Shown: positions 40,602-51,700 of the stretch, piece by piece
Layout of the letters: each line of letters begins with the position of its first letter
Position numbering within the stretch: position 1 is the stretch's first letter
DNA from: Pedobacter steynii
GTDB taxonomy: Bacteria > Bacteroidota > Bacteroidia > Sphingobacteriales > Sphingobacteriaceae
Reading direction: 5' to 3'
Assembly: GCF_001721645.1 (NCBI RefSeq)
Contig: NZ_CP017141.1
Span: forward strand, 3,720,001-3,784,000
DNA length: 64,000 bases
Translations under genes and position numbers: made by a program
Notes under the pieces: generated by a model
Told to the model about the DNA's origin: nothing
What the model saw: only the letters and a program-made list of their open reading frames with translations
Database searches by the model: none

Positions 40602-43064
40602 ATGAAAACGAAACTATATACTTCTTTCTTCTTTAGTTTAGCCATGGTGTTTTTACTTTTTATGAGGGTGAATGCACAAAGTACAACGCTGACAGGGGAG
40701 ATAACCGGTAAAGTACTGGATGAAGACCAGAAAGCATTTCCTTATGCCACCATCAGTTTATTGAATGCCAAAGACTCTACGGCAATAAAAGGTACCCTCA
40801 CAGGAGATAATGGAACCTATACATTTAAAGACCTGAATGCCGGCAAGTATTTAATAGCTATTTATGTGGTGGGCTATAAGAAAACCTTTAAAGGCCCCTA
40901 TGCCATTGGCGCAGATAAACGGCTTTTTCAGGTGGAGCAGGTCCAATTGGCTACCGATGCCAAACAGCTGAAAGGAGTGGAAATTGTTAAACAAAAGCCC
41001 CTGATCGAGCGACAGATCGACAAAACGGTACTGAACATAGAAAATAGCGTGCTCGCTTCGGGAAATACAGCGCTGGAAATTTTACAGAAAGCACCTGGTG
41101 TAACAGTAGATAAAGATGGTAAAATCAGCCTGAGGGGAAAACAAGGGGTAAATGTGATGTTAGATGGAAAACCTACTTATTTGTCTGCGGAGCAATTGGC
41201 CAATTTACTCCGCTCTACCGAAGGAAGCGCGATTCAGTCTATCGAATTAATTACTAATCCTTCCTCAAAATATGATGCAGCAGGAAATTCCGGAATCATC
41301 AATATCAAATTAAAGAAAAATAAAAACTTCGGAACCAATGGCTCTCTGTCTGCCGGCGCCGGTTACGGGGCCAATTATAAATTAAACAGCGGTTTGAACA
41401 TGAACCACAGGGCGAAAAAGTTTAATATTTTTGGGAACGGGGATTATGGCGTAAATAAGCGTTTTCAGGAAACGGATATTGTAAGGGTAAATGGTACGGC
41501 TGCAGATCAGACCTATTTTGATCAGACCAGCCATAGTGACGCGAAAAGGATAAACCGGAATTATAAAGCGGGTATCGATTATTTTATAAATGACAACCAT
41601 ACGCTTGGTTTCCTGCTGAATGGCTATCATGGCAATGGAAATGATGCGGCCAATGTTCTGACCCTGATTGGAGACCGGCCTGGAAAAACAGATTCCTCGG
41701 TAGTTGCTCCAAACACGAACGAAAGAAAATATACCGGGATTACCTATAACCTGAATTATAAAGGAACACTCGATACCCTTGGTCAGGAGATCAGTGCAGA
41801 TGTGGATTATTCCCGCTACACGGCGAAGCAGAACAGTGTATTCAACAACATGTACAAGGATGCTACCGGACAGCCATTGAAACCAGCTTATATTTTCAGA
41901 AACGCTTCGCCTTCTGTTGTGAAAATCCAGGCGGCCAAGGTAGACTATACTTTACCGATTAATAAGGAAATGAAATTAGACCTTGGTTTGAAAACAAGTT
42001 TTGTGCAGACAGACAATAACTTCCTCTTCGAAAACTTCAACAATAACCAATGGGTTAATGATGCCGGAAAAAGCAACCAGTTCCTGTACGATGAAAATAT
42101 CAATGCTGCTTATGCCAATATAAACAGGAAATTTAAAAGCACAACCGTACAGCTAGGACTGAGGTTGGAGCAAACGAATTCCAAAGGAAATTCGGTAACG
42201 GAACAAAAGGTAGTGAAAAGGGATTATCTGAATTTGTTTCCAACCCTTTTTATCAACCAGGAGTTGTCTAAAGATCATGAAGTAGGATTCTCCTACAGCC
42301 GCAGGATTGATCGTCCGGACTATGGTTCTTTAAACCCTTTTATTTATTATGTTGACCTGTACTCTTTCCGGCAGGGAAATCCATTCTTAAAGCCACAGTA
42401 CACCAATTCATTTGAATTCTCTTATTCCTTTAAAAAGAGTTTGAACGTGACTTTCGGATACAGCCATACCAATGATGTAATGACTGAGGTGTTGCTAACG
42501 GATACCGCTAAAAAAACTATTTTTATATCTGTTCAAAACCTGGCCAAACAGGATTCCTATAATATGAACATGAGTTATCCGGTTCAGATTACCAAGTGGT
42601 GGAGCAGCAATAACAACCTGACCGTATATTATAACAAGTTTCAAACCCCTAATCTGCTTGGCCTTCCTTATAAAAGTGGACGGACTTCATTTAACCTGAA
42701 TACGAGTCAGACCATTACTTTAAATTCGTCTACGAAATTTGAATGGTCGGGATATTACCAGTCGAAACAGGTTTATGGAACTTTGCTGATCGCCCCGCAG
42801 TATGGAATTGATCTGGGAGCAAGCAAGTCTTTTATGGACAATAAACTGAGCATTAAGTTTGCTGCCAATGATATCTTTAAATTACAAAAGAGCCAGATCA
42901 CCAGTGCAATTCCTTCACAAAATTACGTGGTAAATGAAAGATGGGAAAGTCAGGTGTTCAGGTTAACCTGTACTTATCGGTTTGGAAGCAAAGATATTAA
43001 GGCCGCCCGTCAGCGTTCAGGCAGTTCAGAATCAGAAGGCAGACGTGTAAAATCAGGTAAGTAA
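40602..43064 (+). CDS. TonB-dependent-receptor-like outer-membrane barrel protein
   Basis: Protein of 820 residues with signal peptide (MKTKLYTSFFFSLAMVFLLFMRVNAQ). A carboxypeptidase-regulatory-like domain (GKVLDEDQKAFPYATISLLNAKDSTAIKGTLTGDNG) precedes a plug domain (NTALEILQKAPGVTVDKDGKISLRGKQGVNVMLDGKPTYL) and a barrel of the OMP_b-brl_3 type. The C-terminus is basic and polar (SSESEGRRVKSGK) instead of the usual terminal aromatic residue. No SusD partner is present, so it is not a SusC/D pair. Substrate unknown. The start at 40602 is preferred over 40581. Confidence 0.85.
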   Translation: MKTKLYTSFFFSLAMVFLLFMRVNAQSTTLTGEITGKVLDEDQKAFPYATISLLNAKDSTAIKGTLTGDNGTYTFKDLNAGKYLIAIYVVGYKKTFKGPYAIGADKRLFQVEQVQLATDAKQLKGVEIVKQKPLIERQIDKTVLNIENSVLASGNTALEILQKAPGVTVDKDGKISLRGKQGVNVMLDGKPTYLSAEQLANLLRSTEGSAIQSIELITNPSSKYDAAGNSGIINIKLKKNKNFGTNGSLSAGAGYGANYKLNSGLNMNHRAKKFNIFGNGDYGVNKRFQETDIVRVNGTAADQTYFDQTSHSDAKRINRNYKAGIDYFINDNHTLGFLLNGYHGNGNDAANVLTLIGDRPGKTDSSVVAPNTNERKYTGITYNLNYKGTLDTLGQEISADVDYSRYTAKQNSVFNNMYKDATGQPLKPAYIFRNASPSVVKIQAAKVDYTLPINKEMKLDLGLKTSFVQTDNNFLFENFNNNQWVNDAGKSNQFLYDENINAAYANINRKFKSTTVQLGLRLEQTNSKGNSVTEQKVVKRDYLNLFPTLFINQELSKDHEVGFSYSRRIDRPDYGSLNPFIYYVDLYSFRQGNPFLKPQYTNSFEFSYSFKKSLNVTFGYSHTNDVMTEVLLTDTAKKTIFISVQNLAKQDSYNMNMSYPVQITKWWSSNNNLTVYYNKFQTPNLLGLPYKSGRTSFNLNTSQTITLNSSTKFEWSGYYQSKQVYGTLLIAPQYGIDLGASKSFMDNKLSIKFAANDIFKLQKSQITSAIPSQNYVVNERWESQVFRLTCTYRFGSKDIKAARQRSGSSESEGRRVKSGK

Positions 43065-43126
43065 TGTAATTTATATGTTTCAGGGGCCTCAGTATAAAAG
43101 TTTGCTGTCTAAAAAGATTACTTTAG

Positions 43127-43149
43127 TAGGGTAACTTATAAATACCCTA
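43127..43149 (+). repeat. 7-bp inverted repeat before the GH43 start
   Basis: TAGGGTA (43127-43133) pairs with TACCCTA (43143-43149) around 9 nt. It ends 3 nt before the ATG at 43153 and could mask ribosome entry or be an operator. Confidence 0.35.
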
Positions 43150-43152
43150 TTG

Positions 43153-44139
43153 ATGAAACGAATCCTGACTGTTACTCTTCTTTGTTTTTCTGCGATTTCA
43201 GGTTATGGCCAATCCACTGCTCCATCTGCAAAAAGTTCAGGAAATCCTGTTTTTCCCGGATGGTATGCCGATCCTGAGGGGGCGGTGTTTGAGAATACCT
43301 TCTGGATTTATCCTACTTTTTCAGACAAATATGAAAAGCAGGTTTTTATGGATGCTTTTTCTTCTAAAGACCTGCTGACCTGGAAGAAACACCCCTCAAT
43401 ACTGGATACTGCCGGATTTAAATGGGCAAAGAAAGCAGTCTGGGCACCTTCCATTATTAAAAAAGAAAAGAAGTATTATCTTTTATTCGGCGCCAATGAT
43501 ATTCAAAGTGATCAGGAAACCGGGGGTATAGGTGTGGGTGTTGCGGACCGGCCTGAGGGACCTTTTAAAGATCATCTTGGTAAACCACTGGTCGATAAGT
43601 TTCACAACGGTGCCCAACCCATTGATCAGTTTGTCTTTAAGGATAAAGACGGACAATATTACCTGATTTATGGAGGATGGAAGCATTGCAACATCGCAAA
43701 GCTGAATGCTGATTTTTCAGGATTTGTACCTTTTCCCGATGGGCAAGTGTTTAGAGAAATTACACCAGAGAACTATGTCGAAGGTCCATATATGTTCATG
43801 AGAAATGGTAAGTACTATTTTATGTGGTCTGAAGGCGGATGGACAGGTCCTGATTATTCAGTTGCCTATGCCATTGCCGATTCCCCTTTGGGACCATTTA
43901 AAAGAATTGCTAAAGTGCTGCAGCAGGATCCGGAGGTGGCTACCGGTGCCGGGCATCATTCCGTGATCAAACATCCTCAGAGAAACGATTATTATATGGT
44001 GTACCACCGACGACCGCTTGGTGAAAAGGATGGAAATCATCGGGTCACCTGTATTGACCGGATGGAATTTGACGAAAATGGATACATTAAGCCAGTCAAA
44101 ATCACCTTTGAAGGGGTAAAGGGGAATCCCATAAAATAA
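43153..44139 (+). CDS. Glycoside hydrolase family 43-like enzyme, secreted
   Basis: Protein of 328 residues with signal peptide (ends GYGQ). The five-bladed beta-propeller signatures of GH43 are present: PGWYADPEGAVF (catalytic base Asp), WAPSIIKK, PIDQFVFKDKDGQYYL (pKa-modulating Asp) and YVEGPYMFMRNGKYYFMWSEGG (general acid Glu). GH43 enzymes release arabinose or xylose from plant polysaccharides. It is followed 244 bp later by a PL14-like lipoprotein. The exact sugar is not determinable. Confidence 0.88.
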   Translation: MKRILTVTLLCFSAISGYGQSTAPSAKSSGNPVFPGWYADPEGAVFENTFWIYPTFSDKYEKQVFMDAFSSKDLLTWKKHPSILDTAGFKWAKKAVWAPSIIKKEKKYYLLFGANDIQSDQETGGIGVGVADRPEGPFKDHLGKPLVDKFHNGAQPIDQFVFKDKDGQYYLIYGGWKHCNIAKLNADFSGFVPFPDGQVFREITPENYVEGPYMFMRNGKYYFMWSEGGWTGPDYSVAYAIADSPLGPFKRIAKVLQQDPEVATGAGHHSVIKHPQRNDYYMVYHRRPLGEKDGNHRVTCIDRMEFDENGYIKPVKITFEGVKGNPIK

Positions 44140-44383
44140 ATTAAAAAAATATTTCTTGTCCGGTAAGCGTATTGCCCTGAATTTTAAATGACAGGGCCTG
44201 CTTTCCCGGGGAAGGGTTTGCGGCATTTTTCCTTAAAATAGCTTCGTGCTTAAAGCGTATTGCTTTGTTTTTAAGTGTCTGTTTTACAGATATTTGTATT
44301 TGTTTTTTTAGATATAACTGTGTTAAATTTACTTAACCAGTTTCTTATTTATCAACCAAATCATAAACCCTAAAAACGAAGCA

Positions 44384-45280
44384 ATGAAAAACCAAACCAA
44401 ACCAAGACGATTTACTGCAGGTATTTTACTTCTTGCCGCACTGGCTGTTACTGCCTGTAAAAAGGAGAGCGGATCCCAGGGAGAGGGCCAGATTCCTATA
44501 AACCAGAAAAGCGCGGCCATCAGCGCTGCCGCTATTTCATCTGCGATTAACCTGAACTGGGAGAACAGGACTAATGGCTCTACTTATACTTCTTCACAAG
44601 CTTCTTCCGATTTCGGAAATGTTTCCGGCTGGCAGGAATCCCGTGCATTCATCACCAATGGTAAAGACGGAACAAATGGACTTAGGGTCACTTTGTTGCC
44701 AAACCAGTTGTCTGGTGCCGGAGGCATGGTTACTAATGTCGACATTACCGATGGCAGCGCTTATGAACTGGACTTTGACGTGAAATTTCACAGCCAGTTT
44801 AACTTTAGCCGGGGAGGAAAGATTGGCTTTGGGTTTTCTGTTGGTGAAGGGAATACCGGAGGAGACCCGGGATGGGATGGCAATGGCGGCAGCTTAAGGT
44901 TAATGTGGTATTCTCCGGATAGCAATCCAAACCGGGTATTTTTCCAGCCTTATGTTTATCATAAAGACCAGCCTACTCAATATGGCGACACCTATACCCA
45001 GCGTTTCCCTGCCTCAGGTGCACTGCAGAAAGGCGTATGGTACCATGTGCACATGTATATAAAAAGTAATACCGGATCTAGTACAAATGGTCGTGCGCAA
45101 ATCATCATTAACGGAACTACCATACTGGATACGGATATCCGCTGGACTACCAACGATAGTAAAAGGCTGATCAATAACCTGACCTTCCACACGTTTAGAG
45201 GAGGCAGCCAGGATTACTGGAAAACCAGCACTACAGATTACATCTATTACGACAATTTAGCAGTTAGTAAGATCAATTAA
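44384..45280 (+). CDS. Polysaccharide-lyase-14-like lipoprotein
   Basis: Protein of 298 residues with a lipoprotein signal (LLAALAVTAC). The jelly-roll domain shows FDVKFHSQFNFSRGGKIGFGFSVGEGNTGGDPGWDGNGGSLRLMWYSP and GVWYHVHMYIKSNTG ... GRAQIIINGTTIL, resembling PL14 alginate/glucuronan lyases. Catalytic residues cannot be assigned with certainty. It probably sits on the outer membrane and cuts uronic-acid polysaccharides. The neighbouring GH43 gene supports a carbohydrate role. Confidence 0.78.
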   Translation: MKNQTKPRRFTAGILLLAALAVTACKKESGSQGEGQIPINQKSAAISAAAISSAINLNWENRTNGSTYTSSQASSDFGNVSGWQESRAFITNGKDGTNGLRVTLLPNQLSGAGGMVTNVDITDGSAYELDFDVKFHSQFNFSRGGKIGFGFSVGEGNTGGDPGWDGNGGSLRLMWYSPDSNPNRVFFQPYVYHKDQPTQYGDTYTQRFPASGALQKGVWYHVHMYIKSNTGSSTNGRAQIIINGTTILDTDIRWTTNDSKRLINNLTFHTFRGGSQDYWKTSTTDYIYYDNLAVSKIN

Positions 45281-45313
45281 TCCTCCCCCAAGGATAAATT
45301 TCAATAACCAATG

Positions 45314-45350
45314 ACCTGTTGACTCTATGAAGTTAACAGGTTTTTTGTTT
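45314..45350 (+). terminator. Terminator after the PL14-like gene
   Basis: ACCTGTTGACT (45314-45324) pairs with AGTTAACAGGT (45331-45341), with one G-T pair, followed by a T-run. Confidence 0.88.
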
Positions 45351-45764
45351 TACAGTAACTGTTTGCAATAGCGGAATGTATTTATAAAAGCTGGCGAACG
45401 AATTTCAGTGCACTTTATTACTTCATTTAAGCTTTGCGTTAACTACTTATTAAGTTATTGCGCTTTTTCTATTGTTTTCAGGCTTTTTCAGTCTGTTCTT
45501 TTTGTTCATTTTTGATGATTTCATGGCTCTGCGTTATTATAGTAGTAATTTTGCTATCACAAAAGCGTAGGATTATTGCTTTTCATTAAGTTTTCGGATT
45601 CCCTATTGAATTATTGTCCGAAAATTAATGATTTTATTGATATAGAGCTACTTTGAATAAAAATCAAGGTGTTTTCTCTTTAAAAATCCTGTTTCTATAG
45701 GTTATTATTTTCAATAGCTATGGAATCGCTCGAAAGTTGAATCCCTAATCATCCCTCAACCCAT
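45351..45764 (+). promoter_or_regulatory. 414-bp AT-rich leader/promoter region of the polyketide operon
   Basis: No gene is seen here. TAATTTTG at 45546-45553 fits the -7 box, but no proper -33 element accompanies it; transcription from there would give a ~205-nt leader. An inverted repeat TTTTCGGA/TCCGAAAA lies at 45591-45598 and 45617-45624. No Shine-Dalgarno sequence precedes the ATG at 45765. Confidence 0.4.
45591..45624 (+). repeat. 8-bp inverted repeat in the polyketide operon leader
   Basis: TTTTCGGA and TCCGAAAA are perfect complements with an 18-nt spacer, extendable by one G-T and one A-T pair. It is a possible operator or leader hairpin, 141 nt before the start codon. Confidence 0.4.
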
Positions 45765-48700
45765 ATGAAAACTCCCTTAATTATTGGAATAACTCCATTT
45801 GAAAGGCCCGATGTAAATCTCGCACTCTCTCTATCAAATGCAAAGGCTTTTCCTGTACTCCATCTCGGCAGAGATCGGACCAGGGCTGCTGAAGCACTTG
45901 AACAGTTCACACAAAAATCCGCTGCGGAATTTGGCGTTTGCCTTGTTTCGGATGATTTGAACAACATCATTTTGCCGGCACAGGTTACTATGGTGATTTT
46001 GCCATACGGCATGAAATGGATCAGATCGGAACCGGTGAAGCTGTTTTATCAGGTTCATGATGTCGAAGAAGCCCGGAAAGCTGCGGCTGAAGGTGCTGCT
46101 GGTATCATTGTAAAAGGTAATGAAGGCGCTGGAAAGGTCGCATATGAATCTTCGTATGTTCTCTTTCAGCGAATTATTAAAGAAATAAAAAACATAGCCA
46201 TATATGTACAGGGAGGTGTAGGTATACACACCGCAGCTGCCTTAATTGCCTCTGGTGCAAAAGGAGTGGTTCTGGATAGCCAGTTGGCCTTGTTTCCCGA
46301 AAGTACCGTTCCGAAGGCCATCAAACAGGTCTGCGAAAAGCTGAGTGGCAATGAAGCCCGTCTAATTGGTGATTTCAGGATATTACAGCGGCCTAATTCT
46401 CCTTCACTGGAGCTGAATGCCACAGCAAAAGATCTGGAAAAGTATTTTGCAGACTTTGACCTCGAAAAGAGTTTCCTTCCAATGGGGCAGGATATTGCCC
46501 TGGCTACAGACCTGGAAGCACGCTATAAGAAACTGAATAAACTGGTCTTTGGTATCGAAGAAGCTGTTTATGGTCACCTGAACCAGGCCAAATCCATAAA
46601 TGTGATCCGTGCAGGTAATGATTTAGCTACTGAGCTGAACATTACTTATCCGATTGCGCAGGGTCCGATGACCAGGGTTAGTGATGTTGCCCCTTTTGCC
46701 AATGCTGTTGCAGAGGCCGGTGCACTTCCTTTCATCGCCCTTTCTTTATTAAAAGGAGAAACTGCAAAAAATCTGATTGCGGAAACAAAAAGGCTGGCAG
46801 GAGATAAAACCTGGGGTGTCGGAATTCTAGGTTTTGCCCCGCAGGAATTACGTGATGAACAGATCGAATACATTAAAGAGCAGATGCCCCCGGTCGTACT
46901 CATTGCGGGTGGCAGGCCATCTCAGGCCAAACCTTTAGAGAAATTAGGCATTAAAACTTTCCTGCATGTTCCTTCCGCATCCTTATTGGATATGTTCTTA
47001 AAAGAAGGTGCTAAAAGGTTTGTATTTGAAGGAAGAGAATGTGGCGGCCATGTCGGCCCGCTGTCGAGTATGGTACTTTGGGAAAAACAAATTGAACGCC
47101 TGCTTAAGGAAGACCATCCCGAGCAGATCAGTGTGTTTTTTGCAGGCGGGATCCACGATAGCCTCTCTACCGCATTTATTGCCATTATGGCTGCGCCATT
47201 AGCCGCAAAAGGAGTAAAAGTTGGGGTATTGATGGGAACATCCTATCTCTATACCAAAGAAGCGGTAAGTACCGGTGCAATAGGAGGTCAGTTTCAGGAG
47301 CAGGCCAGGCTATCAGCCGATACGATTTTGCTGGAAACTGCACCAGGGCATGAAACCAGGTGTCTGAACTCTCCATTTGCCACTTTCTTTAATGAGGAAA
47401 AGGAAAAACTTCAAAAAGAAGGAGTAGATAAAAAAGAGATCTGGGCAAAGCTGGAAACGCTGAACGTAGGTCGTTTACGTATTGCTGCGAAAGGAATTGA
47501 ACGCAGGGGAGATCATCTGGTCACTATCGATGAAAAGGAACAACTGACACTTGGCATGTATATGATCGGACAGGTGGCTTCGATGTGTAACCAGATCGTA
47601 TCCGTTCTGGACCTGCATAAAGAGGTGGCCGACGGGAATTTCCGGCACATTGAGGAAGCCGTTTTATCAAGCCCTCCGGAATCAAAAGAAAAATCATTGA
47701 ATGTCGCTATTGTCGGGATGGCCTGTATCTTCCCCGGAGCGAAAAATATAGAAGAATATTGGCGCAACATCATTCTTGGAACAGACGCAGTAACTGAAGT
47801 TCCTGATGAGCGCTGGAATAAAGCATTATATTATGACCCTGCATCTACCGCCGCAGATATGTCCCATTCTAAATGGGGCGGCTTTATTCCTAAAATTGAT
47901 TTCGATCCACTCGAGTATGGAATCCCTCCGCAGTCGCTGGCCGCAATTGAGCCTACTCAGCTGTTGAGTCTTATGGTGGCCAGACAGGCCATGGAACATG
48001 CCGGCTATAAAGACGGAAGCTTCAATGCCGAAAACGTATCCGTAATTATTGGTGCTGAAGGTGGAAATGACCTGGCAAACAGTTATAGTTTCAGGTGTTT
48101 CTTTAAACAGGTATTTGGTGAAATGCCAGAGGAACTGGATGCTGCATTACCAAAGATGACTGAGGATTCTTTCCCCGGCATCCTTGCAAATGTCATCTCA
48201 GGAAGAATTACCAACCGTTTGAATCTTGGCGGGCGTAATTTTACGGTAGATGCTGCCTGTGCCTCTTCGCTTGCTGCAATTGACCTGGCTTGTCAGGAAC
48301 TGTTTTTAGAGAAATCGGATATGGTGCTTGCCGGAGGAGCAGACCTGCACAATGGAATTAATGATTACCTGATGTTTTCCAGCACGCACGCATTGTCACG
48401 TAAAGGACGGTGCGCCACTTTTGATGCAGAAGCTGATGGCATTGCCCTTGGTGAAGGGGTGGCAATGCTGGTCTTGAAAAGACATGAAGACGCGTTAAGA
48501 GACGGTGACACCGTCTATGCAGTGATTCAGGGAATTGGCGGATCAAGCGATGGCAAAAGCCTGGGCTTAACTGCTCCCCGAAAATCAGGACAGGTAAAGG
48601 CGCTGGAACGTGCTTATGAACAGGCAGGGATCTCTCCATCTCTTCTGGGATTGGTAGAAGCCCATGGTACCGGTACGGTCGTTGGCGACAGGACGGAGCT

Positions 48701-51700
48701 GACTGCACTCACCGAAATGCTGAATCAGTCTGGTGCCATTGCCAATCAGACCCATCTTGGTTCGGTAAAAACACAGATCGGACATACCAAATGCGCTGCC
48801 GGCCTGGCTGGGTTGATCAAAGCAACTTTAGCAACCTATTATGGAATTAAGCCACCTACCATAAATCTGAAAACTCCAAATAGCTATTATAATGGGGCAA
48901 CGAGTCCTTTTGCATTCCATACCGAAGCCGGATTATGGATGGAAGAGAAAAGATATGCAGGAATCAGTGCTTTTGGATTTGGTGGAACCAACTTCCATGC
49001 GGTTATTGAGAGTGATCATCAGGTTTCGGATGTGATTCCTGCCTTAAAATCATGGCCATCAGAGTTATTTGTGTTCAGGGGTAATACCTATGAAGAAGCC
49101 AAATCAAGGCTTACGGTGGTGAAAAACCTGTTGGACGACAATGACAGTATCGACCTTAAAGATATTGCCTATAGTCTGGCACTGGAGAATAAGAAACCGG
49201 TGCAACTTAGTATTGTGGCCGACAGACCTGAAGACCTGATCATGAAAATTGACCTGGCCCTTTCCGGCGTGGAAAGTAAGGATACTTACATCACGAAAAA
49301 GAAAGAAGGAAAAGTTGCGTTTATGTTCCCCGGACAGGGAAGCCAGCGGATCAATATGGCAAGAGATCTTTTTGTCATCTTTCCGGCAATGCGTAAACTG
49401 CTGAAAGGCAAACCAGAATATGAAAAAGTGCTCTTCCCCAATACCGTTTTTGATGAAGCATCGCTGAAAGCACAGAAAGACCGGATTAAGGATACCCGTA
49501 TGGCACAGCCGCTTCTCGGGATTGTTGACCTTGCATTGGCCAACTTCCTGAAAGAGCTGGGAATGGAACCGGATATGGTTGCCGGACATAGCTATGGCGA
49601 GTTGCCTGCATTGTGTTTTGCAGGTGCTTTTGATGAAGACCAGCTCGTGTTCTTAAGTGAGCAGCGTGCGAAATCCATATTGGAGGCTGTAGAAGGTGAA
49701 GATACTGGAGCCATGATTGCCGTAAACGGTCGTCAGGAAGACCTGTCCAAATGGATAGATGGCCTGGCAGATGTATATGCGGTTAACTTCAATTCCCCGA
49801 CTCAACAGGTGCTTGCCGGAACAACTCCTGCTATCAGAAAACTATCGGAGACCTTAAAAAAAGAAAAAGTTTCTTTCCGGCCGCTGGAAGTGGCCTGTGC
49901 GTTCCATAGTCCATTGGTAGAGAAATCAAAAGAGAATTACAAATCGGTATTGAGCCTGGTTAACTTTAAGGACCTGAGCTTGCCGGTATGGTCAAATACC
50001 ACTGCCGAAACCTATCCGGTAAATGCCGGTGCCATTAAACAAAGGCTAACGGAACACCTGGTGAAACCGGTAAGGTTTGTAGAGCAGGTGCAGCAGATGT
50101 ATGTCGATGGTGCAAGAATCTTTATCGAAGTAGGCCCTGGAAAAGTACTAACCTCACTGGTAAAAGCCTGTCTGTCCAAAGATGAATTGCTTTTGTATGC
50201 CGAAGACAACGGGCACAATAAAATCACCCATCTCCTGTGCACTATTGCTACCTATATGGCTACAGGCAGAGCTGTGAAAGTGGAGAAACTCTTTGAAGGA
50301 CGGGAAGCCACACTGCTGAACCTGGATGAACCCGGGCAATATAAGAAAAGTCCGACAGTATGGTCTGTTAACGGACAGCATGCCATTCCTACGGTAGGAA
50401 AACTTCCTGCGTATGGGGCATTACCAATCATAGAACCACTCAAAATGAAAAATATAGAAGGAAGAACCGAAATCATAAATACCCCATCCAATGGAGCTGA
50501 ACTGATGATGCAGGAATACCTGAACAGCATGAAGATGATGATTCAGGCACAGCGCGATGTCATGTTAACTTTCCTTGGACAACATGTTACACAAGGGAAC
50601 CCAGTTGCCTTTCAACCTGTGGTAAACAAAGCAGAACCTATTGCCCAACACGTTATTCCGGCAACGGTAATTGCAGCACCTCAGGCGGCAGTGGCAAAGC
50701 CAGTGCGGGTACAGATCGATGTGAAAATGGTATTGATGCAGATTGTGAGTGATAAAACCGGATATCCGCAGGAGATGCTGGGGATGGAAATGGACCTGGA
50801 AGCAGATCTGAGTATTGATTCGATTAAGCGCATGGAAATTATCGGTGCTTTACGGACAGAACTGGGCGGTTTTAGTCAGGCGGATAAAAACGAAGATACT
50901 TTTATGGAGCAGCTGGCTGCCATCAAAACTTTAAATGGCCTGGTCAACTGGATCAAAGAAAATACACCGGTAGCGGAAGCTGTTTCTGAGCCTGAAAAGC
51001 CAGTAGCTGCGGTAGCAGCAACTCCGGTTAAATTCAGTGCTGCAGACATCAAATCGGCAATTCTGCTGGTCGTGAGTGAAAAGACAGGTTATCCTCAGGA
51101 TATGCTGGGTATGGATCTTGATCTGGAAGCTGATTTAAGTATCGATTCGATCAAACGGATGGAGATCATCGGGGAGTTGAAAATCAAAATCGGATTCAGC
51201 AAGGGCGAAGATGCCGGAGATGACCTGATGGAGAAACTGGCTGCCATTAAAACCTTAAATGGCCTGGTCAACTGGATTTCAGAAATTGAAACCGAAAGCC
51301 TGGAAACCGTGGCTTCTGCACAGAAGATTCTTGAAGAAAGTGCGCAGATACCGGCCGAAAGTTTATCGCGCCTTCGCTTTGAACTGACACCGTCTGAATT
51401 GCAGAATACAGAACCTGTTGCCCTTAAAGGACAGCGTTTTGCCATAACTGACGATAAGGGACCTCAATCCCTCGCCATCAGACATGCTTTTGAAAAGCAG
51501 GGCGCCATTGTAGATATTGTATCTGTAAATGATCAGCTTAAGGGGTATCAGGGCTTAGTGATCCTCAATATGTTTGATTCTCCTAACCAGACTGAGATCA
51601 TTGACAACATCGCACTGATCAAACAACTGGATCTGGAAGAAGTGAAATGGGTATATTTTATTTCTGATACCAAAGGCCATCTGACAGAACAGGCCGATGC

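Noticed and set aside
44174..44197. GCCCTG/CAGGGC hairpin after the GH43 gene
   Set aside because: The stem is 6 bp with a 12-nt loop and no T-run; too weak to call.
46166..50530. Long minus-strand frames inside the megasynthase genes
   Set aside because: They mirror the coding frame of the + strand, have no start signals and show no domains.
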